Below are positions 22,263 to 32,330 of a stretch of 64,000 nucleotides of DNA, piece by piece. The stretch comes from Ascarosepion bandense (lineage: Eukaryota; Mollusca; Cephalopoda; Sepiida; Sepiidae). Position numbers and translations under genes: made by a program. Location of the stretch: NCBI GenBank assembly GCA_037127315.1, contig JBBBDQ010000191.1, positions 16,229,001-16,293,000 of the forward strand, given 5' to 3'. Within the stretch, counting starts at the first letter, position 1. Every line of letters begins with the position of its first letter. Below the pieces are notes generated by a model, which was not told the origin of the DNA, made no database searches, and was given only the letters and a program-made list of their open reading frames with translations.

Positions 22263-22446
22263 TTAGACATCCGATTGCTTTGTATTTATTGATTGAAACC
22301 CGACCGAATTGGCGTCAGTCGGCGATTCTGCCTCCCTCTGTCTGTCTGTCTCTCTCTTTATATATATATATATATATATATATGAATAGAGATGCATATA
22401 TATATATGTGTGTGTGAATTAATAAATATGCATATGAGGGTATACA

Positions 22447-22722
22447 TCATCATCATCATCATTTGTCCATCACACCCAATGGTGCATAGGGCAGCAACTT
22501 TTTGTTGCTGTTTCTGTAACAAATTGTTTTTTAAGGGGTAGGGTTGTTAGCCCTACACCCAACCCCCAAACCTGAAGTGATCGGTGGACCATTCTTGGTC
22601 CTACGTTTACTGCACCTGGGATTCCCAAATGGTCATCCATTTAAGTACTGACCAAGCTCGATTTTGCTTAACTTCGGTGATCGGACGGAAACCGGTGTAT
22701 TCAACATGATATAGCCGTAGAC
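22447..22722 (-). repeat. 5S-rRNA-derived SINE with 16-bp TSD
   Basis: The minus strand starts GTCTACGGCTATATCATG and follows 5S rRNA through CCGTCCGATCACCGAAGTTA (box A), GCTTGGTCAGTACTTAAATG and GATGACCATTTGGGAATCCC (intermediate element and box C). A non-5S body with AACAACCCTACCCC follows and the element ends in (GAT)n. It is flanked by the perfect direct repeat CATATGAGGGTATACA (22431-22446 and 22723-22738). The 5S part would supply an internal RNA polymerase III promoter. This is a retroposon, not a ribosomal gene. Confidence 0.92.
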
Positions 22723-22739
22723 CATATGAGGGTATACAC

Positions 22740-23623
22740 ATGCATAATATTATTATTCGGCTGGTAATATTATAAACCGTAACGGTGTGAAGGGGGTTTA
22801 ATCTTTACGACACTGACTCCTCGCCAAGTAAGGAGAGACATGCGCTGCAGGCGTCACCGGAGCGTCATCCTGTGACTGTTAGCATCAACGGCATAAAGGA
22901 GACAAATTTCCTCAGAATTTATCCAGTTGCACGGAATGGAAAGACACAAGCGACAGGTGTCACTGGACCGTTATCCTGCGACTGTTCACAATAAATAAAA
23001 AATAACTCTTGGGTCGTGGAACGTTAGAACTATGAACAACTGTAGACAGCTGGAAAACGTGAAGCAGAAGATGGCTAGACTGAACAGAAACGTTTTAGGC
23101 ATATGCGTTAACGAGACGGCCAAACAATGGAGACTTCATCAGTTACGACCACAGAATTATATACGCACGAGGTGAAAATAATGAAAAAGGAATCGTCATT
23201 ATACTGGATAAAGTCACAAGGAAATGCGTTATGGGATACTGCCAGATATCTGAAAGAATTCTAGTAGTTAAAATGAAAGGGATGTGCCTCTCAAAATATT
23301 GGTAATAGTGGTTTATGTGCCGACAACATGAAGTACAGAAAAAGAAATCGAATCCTTCTACTCCATGCATGATTATGCCAGGATACGGAACAAATCACAA
23401 GCAATAAGAATTATCAAGAGAGATCTGAATGCCAAAGTTGGCCAAGGGAGAAAAAGTGAAACGGTGGGCGATTTTGAACTTTTTGGAACGGTTGTGATGA
23501 GAAATGGGTCCAATGGTGTACAGCGAATGACCAGATAATAACCAACACCTGGTTTCAAGATCACCCAAGACGACTATTGTCATGGATAAATCCAGGAGGA
23601 GAAATTAAGAACCAAGTTGAATA
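22740..23623 (+). pseudogene. RTE-like element, 5' region and AP endonuclease
   Basis: Following a possible 5' leader, the sequence reads LGSWNVRTMNNCRQLENVKQ then KMARLNRNVLGIC, the start of an apurinic/apyrimidinic-type endonuclease (W-N-V-R-T-M, then E/I-L-G-I block). After frameshifts come IKGDLNAKVGQ-like and TWFQDHPRRLLSWINPGG, the later endonuclease blocks (G-D-x-N-A-K-V-G; T-x-F-x-x-x-x-R-R-x-x-x-W), then NQVEY. Several frame changes make it inactive. It is interrupted by a Helitron and continues beyond it. Confidence 0.85.
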
Positions 23624-24343
23624 TCTAAACTTATTTATAAATGGAACTTTGTCTGTGTGTGTGTGTGTGACTGTGTGTCCGTTACCTATAGACTCCGAAA
23701 CGGCTAAACCGATTTTCTTGAAAATTTACACAGTTGTACTATAAGCGTCTGCGAGTGTTCTTAGCTAGGTTTTGTGTCGAGGTACCCCCGATAAATATTG
23801 AATATCGATAATCGAAAAAATCGGGTTATAGATGGAGTGGTCCGATTTTAATCAAATTTGATACACTCATAAACAAAGACATAAGAAACGATATTCAGAA
23901 GTTTTATGGCTGCAGTTCTTACAATAGTGCAGAAAATCGATAATATATACATTTAAAAGGCAAGATGTTTGTGTGTGTGTCTGCTTATCTGCCTGTATAT
24001 CTGTATTTTCTTCAGCCCTTTTATTTTAGTTTTTGCTTCGGGTTTGGCTCTAAGTAGGTATAATTGTAGTTCTTAGTCTCAGCGATGATACCATTTACCC
24101 AGAAAAAGGCTTTGAAATTCATTTTACGATGAAAAAAACTTATTTGATATCGATACCAGGAAATCAAAATTTGACTTACATCCATTTATTTTTCTTTCAG
24201 TTTACGGTTTCGCTTTAACTGAAAATAACTGTTGTTTTTTAGTCTTTCGTGCCAACGTCCAAAGAGTCTGAGCTCCAGCACCATGCAATGGATTAGTTTT
24301 AAAGCTTTCATTACACCCGAGCAACGCCGGGCTATACTGCTAG
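23624..24343 (+). mobile_element. Non-autonomous Helitron inside the RTE-like element
   Basis: Starts TCTAAACTTATTTATAAATG after ...GTTGAATA and ends GAGCAACGCCGGGCTATACT then GCTAG before TATTACTATAAAC. Removing it joins the two halves of the host element in frame with no duplication or loss, so the A|T junction and both termini are defined. The family (TA)n is very short here (ATATATACATTTAAAAGG). Long-form body. Confidence 0.93.
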
Positions 24344-26250
24344 TATTACTATAAACAAGAGATTCAGAAACGCAGTCCTTCACTGCAAGGCTTACCCAAG
24401 TGCTGACTGCGGAAGCAACCAGCTGCCAGTCGTATGCAAGTTAAGGATAAAACTGAGATTAAAGAAACCTAACACAGCCCTAAGACTACAATACAATAGA
24501 CGAGTAAATAACCCGAACCTGCAGGAAATGTATACGGAGATCGTGAAAACGAAATATGAAGGACAAATTGAAGACGGAAGCTCAGAATGGGACGCACTAA
24601 GAGTAGCTCTAGTGAAATCAGCAAACGACATCATCCGAAAGGTAAAACCATGTCGGAAGCAAAACGAGTAGATTACCGAAGAGATTCTTGACATGATGCA
24701 AAACACACAGAAAACGTTGCCAAGATATAGAAAGGAATACGAGAAACTACAAAAGTAAATAAGGAGCAAATGTAGACTGGCTAAAGAAAGATGACTCCAT
24801 GCCAAATGCGCCGAAGTAAAGAGACTGAGGCACAACAAATAACGCAGATATGCATAAAAACAAAGTAACGAACAGGACAAAAACCTGCTCAGCAACAGAA
24901 TTTATAAAAGCAAAAGTACGGTACACTAATATTAGAAAAAAGAAAAACTACTTCAGAGATGGGACGAGTACATCGGAGATCTCTTCCACGACAAGAGAGC
25001 AACCAACAATGCACAAAAATACGGATAGATCAGAAATGTTAAAAACCAAAGATGAATCGACAATAACCAAATTGAAGAGGTAACAAAGCAGCAAGACCAG
25101 ACGGGATTGTAATAGAGATGATGATGTACTTAGAAGGCTTTGGCGTAGACACGCTCACAGAAATATTAAAAGAAAGCTATAACAGCGGCAATATTCTGGA
25201 GGACCTAAGCAGCTCAATTTTTATAGCACTACCTAAGAAGCCAGGTGCAATAAATGTGAACTCCACCGAACAATCAGTTTAATGAGCCACATAACAAAAC
25301 TCATCATCCGGATTCTGATGAACAGAGCGCATAGCAGAATCGACTCAGAAATACGAAAAGAACAGAGTGGATTCGTTAAAGATACCGGAACGAGAAATGC
25401 GATATTCATGCTCAGAACGAAAGAGCAATACAAATGTAGAAGGACATTTATCTGTGCTTTATAGACTAAAGAAAGGCGTTTAACAAAGTACGCCACAAAG
25501 ACTTGAGAGAGATGCTCGATAAACTTGACAATTTCGGAAAAGACATTAGGATAATCAAGACTCTATATTGGCAGCAAACCGCTTCTTAACGGATAGGAAG
25601 TGAAGTCGGCAGGTATACAAAAATAGAAAGGGTCGTAAGAAAAGGATGTGTTTTCTCAGCGAAGCAATAATGAGAGAAATAAAAACCTTGCCAGGATTCG
25701 TCATTGGAGGCCACAATCTCAATAATATAAGATAGGAGGATGATGAGACGGTGCTGATAGCAGACACGGAAAGGAAAATGTAGTAAAAGAAAGCGATAAG
25801 AAAGGACTGAGCATAAATTAAAAAAACAAACAAACTGAAGGTATAGTCATCAGCAAAAAGAAGAGCCCAATATGCTATCTGTCCTTCTGTATGGAAGTGA
25901 ATATTGGACGATCTCATCAAGAATGAAGGAGAGGCTTGAGGCAGCAGAAATGTGGATTTACATAAGAATGCTGAGGATATCATGGACAGAGCTCGTGAGT
26001 AACGATGAGGTGTTTTAGGACACGTAACGAGGAAGGACAGCCAAGAGAATTTAATACTTACAGGACGGATAGAAGGAATGCAAGACAGGGGAAAGCAGGG
26101 CGAGACCTACTTGATAGATATGAGCAAATGGATGGCGGAGTAGGTTTTGGAAGAGATACCAAGAAAAATATATTAACGACAATAGACAGAGGCAAGTGAA
26201 AATCCATGATCGCCTACGTTCTGAATGGACACGGCACATGAAGAAGAAGA
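24344..26250 (+). pseudogene. RTE-like element, end of endonuclease, reverse transcriptase and 3' end
   Basis: Continues with ITINKRFRNAVLHCKAYPSA then DCGSNQLPVVCKLRIKL (end of endonuclease, S/A-D-x-x-x-x-x-P-V-V). Then come a linker, ALPKKPGA (start of reverse transcriptase), MSHITKLIIRILMNRAHSRI then EQSGFVKDTGTRNAI, a FIDYKKAFN-like block (A-x-D-x-x-K-A-F), WQQTA-GRYTKIERVVRKGCVF, and a catalytic-box region decayed from YADDTVLIADTERKM. The C terminus reads SVLLYGSEYWTISSRMKERL-like and WIYIRMLRISWTE, ending near CGTTCTGAATGGACACGGCAC. Parts after GCVF are deleted. No intact frame remains. Confidence 0.88.
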
Positions 26251-26410
26251 ATAAAACAGTACTTTAATGTATTATGAACATAGGTATTATATATATATAT
26301 GAATATATTTTATACATATTAAAATTTTATGCATATTATATGTATTAATATTATGCATCTTTTATAGATTAATAAATATACATAGTGTCCTACGTCGATA
26401 TATATATTTG

Positions 26411-27114
26411 GAAACGGCATACTGTACTACTTGGCATTCACACCGAAAGTCCCTATACGAACAATTGAAAGTGTTTGGGTGTCAATCTGAAAACAGTACA
26501 GAAGATTCGGAAAGAGTTGGATGAGTCTAATGGTGATTACGAATGTACGGCAGCTGGGAAAACTCATTTTGATCATTCTGACAAGAAGAGAACTCCCGAA
26601 TTCGTTGGCGAGGGCCTCAGACTCAACACGGAGGCCTACATCAAGTGTCTTGAGTAGGTAGTACTGTCCTGGGTGGAGAGAGTGGCTACTGGAAGATCCT
26701 ATGTATAGCAACAGGACTCTCCACCATGCCACACAAGCAGGAATATCCAGTTATGACTATCAGAAATCTCTGGAACCACATCACCTCTTACTCTCCAGGC
26801 AGCAATCCCCTTGATTATTTTGTATGTGGCTTAGCGGGAAAATAAAAAAAACTTTATTTAACACCATGAATGAACTGAAGGCAAGGATTAAGACAGCATT
26901 CACCAACTTAAACAAGGAGACCGTCCAGAAGAGATGTAGAAGATTCCAAAGTCGTCTGGAGTCCGTAGTTGGAGCCAATGGCAATTTTATTGAATAAATG
27001 TACTTTTTAATATTTAAAAATATTTTTGTGTAATTTTGGTAATTATATAAGTTAAAATGAGGTATCAATATTATTTTCATTTCTGCGTAATTCAGACGAC
27101 AATTTATCCATCGC
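26411..27114 (+). mobile_element. Tc1/mariner-superfamily element, decayed
   Basis: Same family as at 9.5 kb. Reads GVNLKTVQKIRKELDESNGD then YECTAAGKTHFDHSDKKRTP, later KTLFNTMNELKARIKTAFTN-like and RRCRRFQSRLESV with a terminal ANGNFIE before the stop. The left end is lost, and the right end stops at CCATCGC just before a (TA)n. Middle part deleted, catalytic residues missing. Confidence 0.75.
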
Positions 27115-27135
27115 TATATATATATATATTGTCAT

Positions 27136-27179
27136 CCGCAGACAGATCTGTTTCGCCGTATCACAGCTCATCAGTACGG
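27136..27179 (-). ncRNA. Hammerhead ribozyme motif, type 2, best helix I
   Basis: Minus strand: CCGTA, CTGATGA, GCTGT/ACGGC (5 pairs, one wobble) with loop GAT, GAA, ACA/TGT closing GATC, C, TGCGG. Helix I pairs CCGTA with TGCGG over 5 bp including one G-T. Core and cleavage triplet match the consensus. Compared with 22.2 kb, both strands of helix I and helix II have changed in ways that keep pairing, which supports a functional RNA history. Confidence 0.8.
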
Positions 27180-27257
27180 TTAGACTCCGATTGCTTTTTT
27201 TCCCAGGATTGAAACCCGACCGAAATGGCGTAGTTTGTCCCTTTGATAGAGTAGATT

Positions 27258-27400
27258 CATAGCGACTTCTAACTTTCGTGAGGACACCGTTATGATGTTA
27301 TTACTCGTCAGGGCTGTTTACAATAACGATGTCCTCACGAAACTACGAAGTCGGCATGAATCTGCTCTATTAAAGCGACAAACTCTTTGTACCTATCAAC
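27258..27400. ncRNA. Degenerate hammerhead motif (type 3) in an inverted pair
   Basis: On the minus strand CCCTGACGAG is followed, after a damaged helix II, by GTCCTCACGAAAG and a helix III relic ending AAGTC. The right arm carries GTCCTCACGAAACTACGAAG then TCGGC on the plus strand, with an ACT-ACGA-AGT helix III and cleavage base C but no preceding core. The arms (AGTAGATTCATAGCGACTTC and its partner) form an inverted repeat. A relative lies at about 42.5-42.7 kb. Confidence 0.5.
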
Positions 27401-27442
27401 GCTCTATCTACACCCCGATATCGAGCACTTGCGATAAAATCG

Positions 27443-27482
<40 letters not shown>

Positions 27483-28617
27483 GGCAGGGCAGCAATATTT
27501 AATTTAAACATGTTTCGTTACAAACGACCGACAGAATTTTTGGTTTCATTTTTTTAGTATTCTTACATGTTTCCTTTTTTTGTAGGTCTGTCTCCATCTC
27601 TGTTTATCAGTCAGTGTTTTTCTTTTTGTTAGTCCTCTTTCTTCCAGTCTTTGAAACTATTGTGATTTAGTCCGTAGACACTAAAGAATAGAGTTTTAAT
27701 CTCATGTCTGTTTCATAAGAACATAAGCACCCACTCCTTTTTTTCTTTTTACTTTTGCAAAATAAATGAACGATTGTATGATAAAGAATTAACTTGAAGC
27801 AGTGGTAGTCAGCAGTGACAACGAAAACTGAAAATGTCACCGAAAATGATAGAGAGAAAATGTAAAAGAAAGAATAGGTCTGAGATGAGTTGGATTTTCT
27901 TTTTTCACCAGCGCTAATGGATGAATTTCGAACGCAGGTCAAAATCATAATTTTAAATACTGATTATTTTATGAGAATGATGCTCTTTTCACTTAAACGA
28001 GTGACACAGGAAATCATTCTACTTCCCAATTCTTCAGTTGACCATGTGCCAGTCTAAGTTAAGCCTTGAAAATACCAACAAAGTAAAAGAGACATAGCGA
28101 AGGAAATAGAGAGTATGTGTGGGTGGGTATGTTTGCTTGTTTGCGCATTACGAGTGTTTGTAAGAGTGTAAAGGCATATATCATTTTCTGTTTGTCTGTC
28201 TCTCTGTCTGTGTGCATGTGTGTGTGCGTGTGTGACTTATGTACTACTGCGCTTGGGTGCAAAAAGGTTGTGTGAGGGTGGAATTTTAGGAGAACTCTTG
28301 TAAATGTTCTTTCTTGTTTGCAACGTTTAGTTGATGTCATCCATCAACTTACAAATGAAAGCTTACTTTTACGATTTCTTCCTAACACAAATCCATTTAG
28401 CTATTTTGCCTCCGTTTACACGGGGGTCGGCAATTATGTTTAAGGAGGACGGGGATCAAACAACGCTCAGTATTTGTATATATATGGAAAGAGAGACAGG
28501 GGGAGGGGGAGAGGGAGAAAGTTTAAATGGACAATCAGTGTGTTATCACGTGGGTGCTGGTATCAAGCAGGTGGAAGGTAAAAATGTGGCCAAATCTGGC
28601 CCTAGCTATATGTAACA
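27401..28617. other. No gene; microsatellite
   Basis: (TA)n at about 27445-27477, then AT-rich spacer and GA/GT-rich patches (for example 28194-28232). No recognised gene. Confidence 0.5.
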
Positions 28618-29136
28618 CTAGCAGTATAGCCCGGCGTTGCTCGGGTGTAATGAAAGTTTTAAAACTAATCCATGGTTCTGGAGCTCAGACTCGGCCTAAA
28701 GAATAATTGTGTGAAGTTTGGTGAGAATCGGATAAAAATTGTGGATTTGTATAAAGGACATACAGACAGATAAACAGACACACACGCAAACATCTTGCCT
28801 TATATATATATATATATATATATTATCAATTTTCTGCACTATTGTGAGAACCGCAACCTTGAAACTTCTGAATATCGTTTCTTATGTCTTTGTCTAAGAG
28901 TGTATCAAATTTGATTAAAATCGAACCACTCCTTCTATAACCCGATTTTTTCGATTATCAATTTTCAATATTTATCGGGAGTACCTCGACACAAAACTTA
29001 ACTAAGAACACTCGCAGACGCTTATAATACAACTGTGTAAATTTTCAAGAAAATCGGTTCAGCCGTTTTGGAGTCTATAGGTAACGAATACACTAACACA
29101 CACACAGACAAAGTTCCATTTATAAATAAGTTAAGA
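28618..29136 (-). mobile_element. Non-autonomous Helitron, short form
   Basis: Inverted. 3' end CCCGAGCAACGCCGGGCTAT then ACTGCTAG, 5' end TCTTAACTTATTTATAAATG. Flanked by T and A as expected. Contains the short-form block GGATTTGTATAAAGGACATA and a (TA)n at about 28802-28824. Confidence 0.88.
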
Positions 29137-29550
29137 TTTGTGCTTGCGTGCATATGTATTTTCACATATCTTCATCTATCTATCTATCTATCTATCTATC
29201 CTGTTTCCATATATCTTATATACTTATCTGACACGAGCGTTAACGGTGATTATCTAGACTGTTCTCCCTTTAGTTTTGTTGACCTAATCGACACCCTCAA
29301 ATGTGGGTGACTCTGGTGCGCTCTTTCTGTATCTCATAGTTTATCAATCTGTATCCATCTCCTTTCCTGTTTTATCTACTTGTATATGAAGATGAGATGA
29401 AACAATTCAAAACCTTGGACACAATCTAAACTTTAGAGTATTAAAGATTTTACAAGTGTATTAAATGACTGATCACTGAAAACTGAACATGTGTCGAAAT
29501 ATATTTCAAAAGACATGTCAGATGATTGGAACTAAAAACCGACTTTTTGA
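29137..29550. other. No gene; (ATCT)n and a LINE 3'-like segment
   Basis: (ATCT)n at about 29175-29201. The last 90 bp (TGTGTCGAAATATATTTCAA, GATTGGAACTAAAAACCGAC) recur inverted at 31.80-31.87 kb beside another SINE copy. Confidence 0.6.
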
Positions 29551-29857
29551 GTCAGTCAGTTAAGTGCCATACGTGAAACACGCTTGGGCGATCATGTCTC
29601 GAAAGAGACATGACTGACTGGGCAGAAGATTATCCCGCAGTAGGTTGCCATTGCTTTCTGCGGTAGACTGGTTGTCGTCCAAAGCTATAGAACCCAATTC
29701 GTCCTGTTATTTAACCCATAACTGGAAGGAAGAGACGGATTAATACCTTTCCCAATGGTATTTGCGCGTAAGTGAATGCAATGAATTCAATTGGAATTCG
29801 AACTCGGCTCCCTGATTTCTCGTTTCGAGCCGATATCCACTGCATCACAACGCACAT
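29551..29857 (-). repeat. SINE family A, full length
   Basis: Inverted copy from GTCAGTCAGTTAAGTGCCAT to CATCACAACGCACAT, close to consensus including GACATGACTGACTGGGCAGA. No TSD is seen; instead it shares its tail-side flank with the copy at 31.5 kb. Confidence 0.9.
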
Positions 29858-30049
29858 GGTTAAAACAGAAAGATTTATAGCTAATAATGCTTGTGCTTTC
29901 TGTATACTTTTGACATTTTCACTAGAATTCTAAATAACTTCCCAAAAATTACTTAAGATGGCATTGTTAACAAATGAATTTTGACATCTTTGTTGATATT
30001 TAAGCATTTTCTTTACTATATATGTACATCTTATTTTATGTACCGTATA

Positions 30050-30350
30050 CCGTTACTATGTCGGCGGTCATAATTCTCCACAACTTTTTGTCTTTTGTTG
30101 CTCTAATTATGTTTTTATTCTTTATCGCTTTTTTTTGGTCTGTTCTTAAATCTATTTACACAATCTCGTTAAGTAAGTTATTAACTTCACTTGCCTTCAG
30201 GATATTATGAGTGTTAAATTTTCAATGTTTTCTTTCCTTGTTATGTGCCCAAGAAGATCCAACTGCCTCTTTCTGATTGTAAGTAAAAGCTTCCTTTTAG
30301 TTCTTATTTTTCCTTAAATAAATTAGAAATTCCATGTAACATAATTTTGC
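30050..30350 (-). pseudogene. RTE-like 3' relic, antisense
   Basis: The plus strand has GTCGGCGGTCATAATTCTCC ACAAC-like complement of the RTE 3' end, then TTCAGGATATTATGAGTGTT and GATCCAACTGCCTCTTTCTG, the complements of the ENL and RKRQL coding blocks. Strongly decayed. Confidence 0.5.
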
Positions 30351-30439
30351 TTAGCCAGTAGTAAACATTTCTTTCACTGTTATCCGTATTTTTCAAGTCT
30401 TAATTTTTCATATCGTTTTCTCGCTTTCTCTGTTTCTTG

Positions 30440-30960
30440 CTGGAGAGTTGCAGGGTTAAATGCTGGAGGGCTAGCTGCACTCCTATAGAAGTGGCGACTA
30501 GAGGATTTGCAGCAAGGTCCTTATGCAAAGCCTTAACAGATATTGGGATAGTGGGAGTAAAAAAAAGGAAAGCACTCAAGCCCAGAACCAAAACAGCGGA
30601 AAGAACAGCTAATTGGTTATGGATCAAAAGAGAGAGTGCCTGGATTCCAAATTGTTAGCTAAAATTCCCCGAAACTCTGAGTCTAAATTAATGTTTCGGA
30701 CGAGCTCATGTGCGGTTCGCCTCTAAATGGAAAGTGGCTCTGACTGTCGCCAATCGGAAGCATTTGCAAGGTTTCGTACCGGGCTTAAACGTAATTTTCC
30801 AGTGTCTGAAAGCGCTTATCGAGAGTGGGCCAGAAACTGATCATCTCTGGTCGGGTCGGTGCGGTGAGGGGGTATGATGTTGAAAGAACCGAAACCCCCT
30901 AGTGATCCTCGCGATGACATCACTGACGACACCCTCTAGCGCCCCCATTACGGTGCGTAT
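30440..30960 (+). pseudogene. Non-LTR retrotransposon 3' fragment, possibly restriction-like-endonuclease type
   Basis: A 73-codon frame reads CRVKCWRASCTPIEVATRGF then AARSLCKALTDIGIVGVKKR, TAERTANWLWIKRESAW, before a stop. The 'PIEVxxRGFxAxSL...L..LGI.G..RR.AL......AE.AS.WLW..R' pattern matches the C-terminal part of R2/Hero-like elements as I remember it; the clade is inference. The next 300 bp are GC-richer and end near CCCTCTAGCGCCCCCATTACG, probably the 3' untranslated region. Truncated and inactive. Confidence 0.55.
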
Positions 30961-31254
30961 GTTTGAAATCACACTGTTTCTCTTTTATTATTCTGTAACA
31001 TCTTCAACTCATTTCGCTTTTTTCTTCTTCCCATATTCTTATTTTCCCTTCCATCATCTCTCCTTCAATTTTCTTTCTTTCTATTTCTTTCAACTATTTC
31101 CTTCTTATTTTCTCACATTTTTTCTTTTTAACAACTCAAAAATTTAAAAATGTTTTTGTTTTTTCTTTTACTTTCTCTTCTATTCTGCTTTTACTCTTCT
31201 ACTTTCGTTTCTTTCCTATACCACATTTCTTTTTCCCCAACTTCATCCTTTTTT
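30961..31254. repeat. Pyrimidine-rich tract
   Basis: Long run of T/C with few purines on the plus strand (TTTCTTTCTATTTCTTTC and similar). Hydrophobic reading frames across it are low-complexity products. Confidence 0.7.
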
Positions 31255-32330
31255 TTCTATCGTATCACCACGAGCAAGGCGGTAATACCACTGATGTGCA
31301 GGGGGTTACATAAGTGTAAAAAGATTAATTAGAAGAGAGTGAAGAGGAAGACGAACCAGTTAAAAAGGAGCAATAGAAGGATGGGAATACAGGTGTGATG
31401 ACAGTTTTAACGGTGGAGAGAAAGGAAAGGATATACGGGGTGGGGAAAAAAAAATTAGAGTCCAGTGGTTAATAGATGAGTATTATGTGCGTTGTGGTGC
31501 ATTGGATATCGGCTCGAAACGAGAAATCGGGGAGCCGAGTTCGAATTCCAGCCGAATTCACTGCATTCACTTACGCGCAAATACCATTGGGAAAGGTATT
31601 AATCCGTCTATTCCTTCCAGTTATGGGTTAAATAACAGGACAGATTGGGTTCTATAGCTTTGGTCGGCAACCAGTCTACTGCAGAAAGCAATGGCAACCT
31701 ACTGCGGGATAATCTTCTGCCCAGTAAGTCATGTCTCGAAAGGCACATGATCGCCCAAGCGTGTTTCACGTATGGCACTTAACTGACTGACTAAAAAAAG
31801 TCGGTTTTTAGTTCCAATCATCTGACATGTCTTTTGAAATATATTTCGACACATATTCAGTTAACTGACTGATTGACATTGCATTTAAATTCCTGGAGTT
31901 TGTAGCCGTCAGGAAAGCAAGAATATGGGAGCGAGTTCCACAGGCGAGAAGCGCGAGAGAAGAAGCTGCAGGAGTAGAATTATCGTCTGCATTTGGTTAA
32001 TCTAACTGTGAATGGGTGGGACCCAGTTGCCAATCTGGTTGCACGAGTAAACACCTGTTGAGGAGGCACTAGTGACTTTAGTTCGTTCGAGCAGAAGCCA
32101 TGAAAGTATTTATAGAACAGACAAAGGGAGGCCATATTTCGTCGGTGGGGAAGTGGCTGTAGTCGAGCCGCCAAGTCGGTACCTATCACATTACTGATTC
32201 TCCTTTGGAGCCTTTCGAGATGAACGGCAGGGGCACCTGACCATATATAGCAGCAGTATTCCATGCACGGACGAATAGTTGATTTGTATATATGCAGGAT
32301 GGATTCAGGTGGGAAAAACATCCTGTCTTA
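31255..32330 (-). pseudogene. CR1-like LINE, C terminus and 3' end, with a SINE inserted
   Basis: The minus strand reads LHIYKSTIRPCMEYCCYIWS, then LERLQRRISNVIGTDLAARL, PLPHRRNMASLCLFYKYFHG and TRATRLATGSHPFTVRLTKC. A stop follows, then SCSFFSRASRLWNSLPYSCF and PDGYKLQEFKCNVN. This is the C-terminal region typical of CR1/jockey-related reverse transcriptases (S-x-x-R-P-x-x-E-Y; R-R-N-x-A-S-L; H-P-F; W-N-S-L-P). After the SINE, the 3' end CACATCAGTGGTATTACCGC then CTTGCTC is found, matching fragments at 34.6, 45.2 and 57.3 kb. Polymerase core absent. Confidence 0.82.
31485..31792 (+). repeat. SINE family A inserted in the CR1-like fragment
   Basis: Complete forward copy, from head ATGTGCGTTGTGGTGCATTG to tail GGCACTTAACTGACTGACT. 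It separates the coding end of the LINE from the LINE 3' end. Its tail-side flank (about 70 bp) is also present next to the SINE at 29.55 kb. Confidence 0.9.

Noticed and set aside
24392..24895. 167-aa open frame on the minus strand
   Set aside because: It is the antisense of the RTE-like coding region; the plus strand carries the family-specific protein sequence.
25555..25983. 142-aa minus-strand frame
   Set aside because: Also antisense to the RTE reverse transcriptase region.
27505..27535. Hammerhead-like CGAAACATG on the minus strand
   Set aside because: The upstream part reads CTGTCGG rather than CTGANGA and helix II does not pair.
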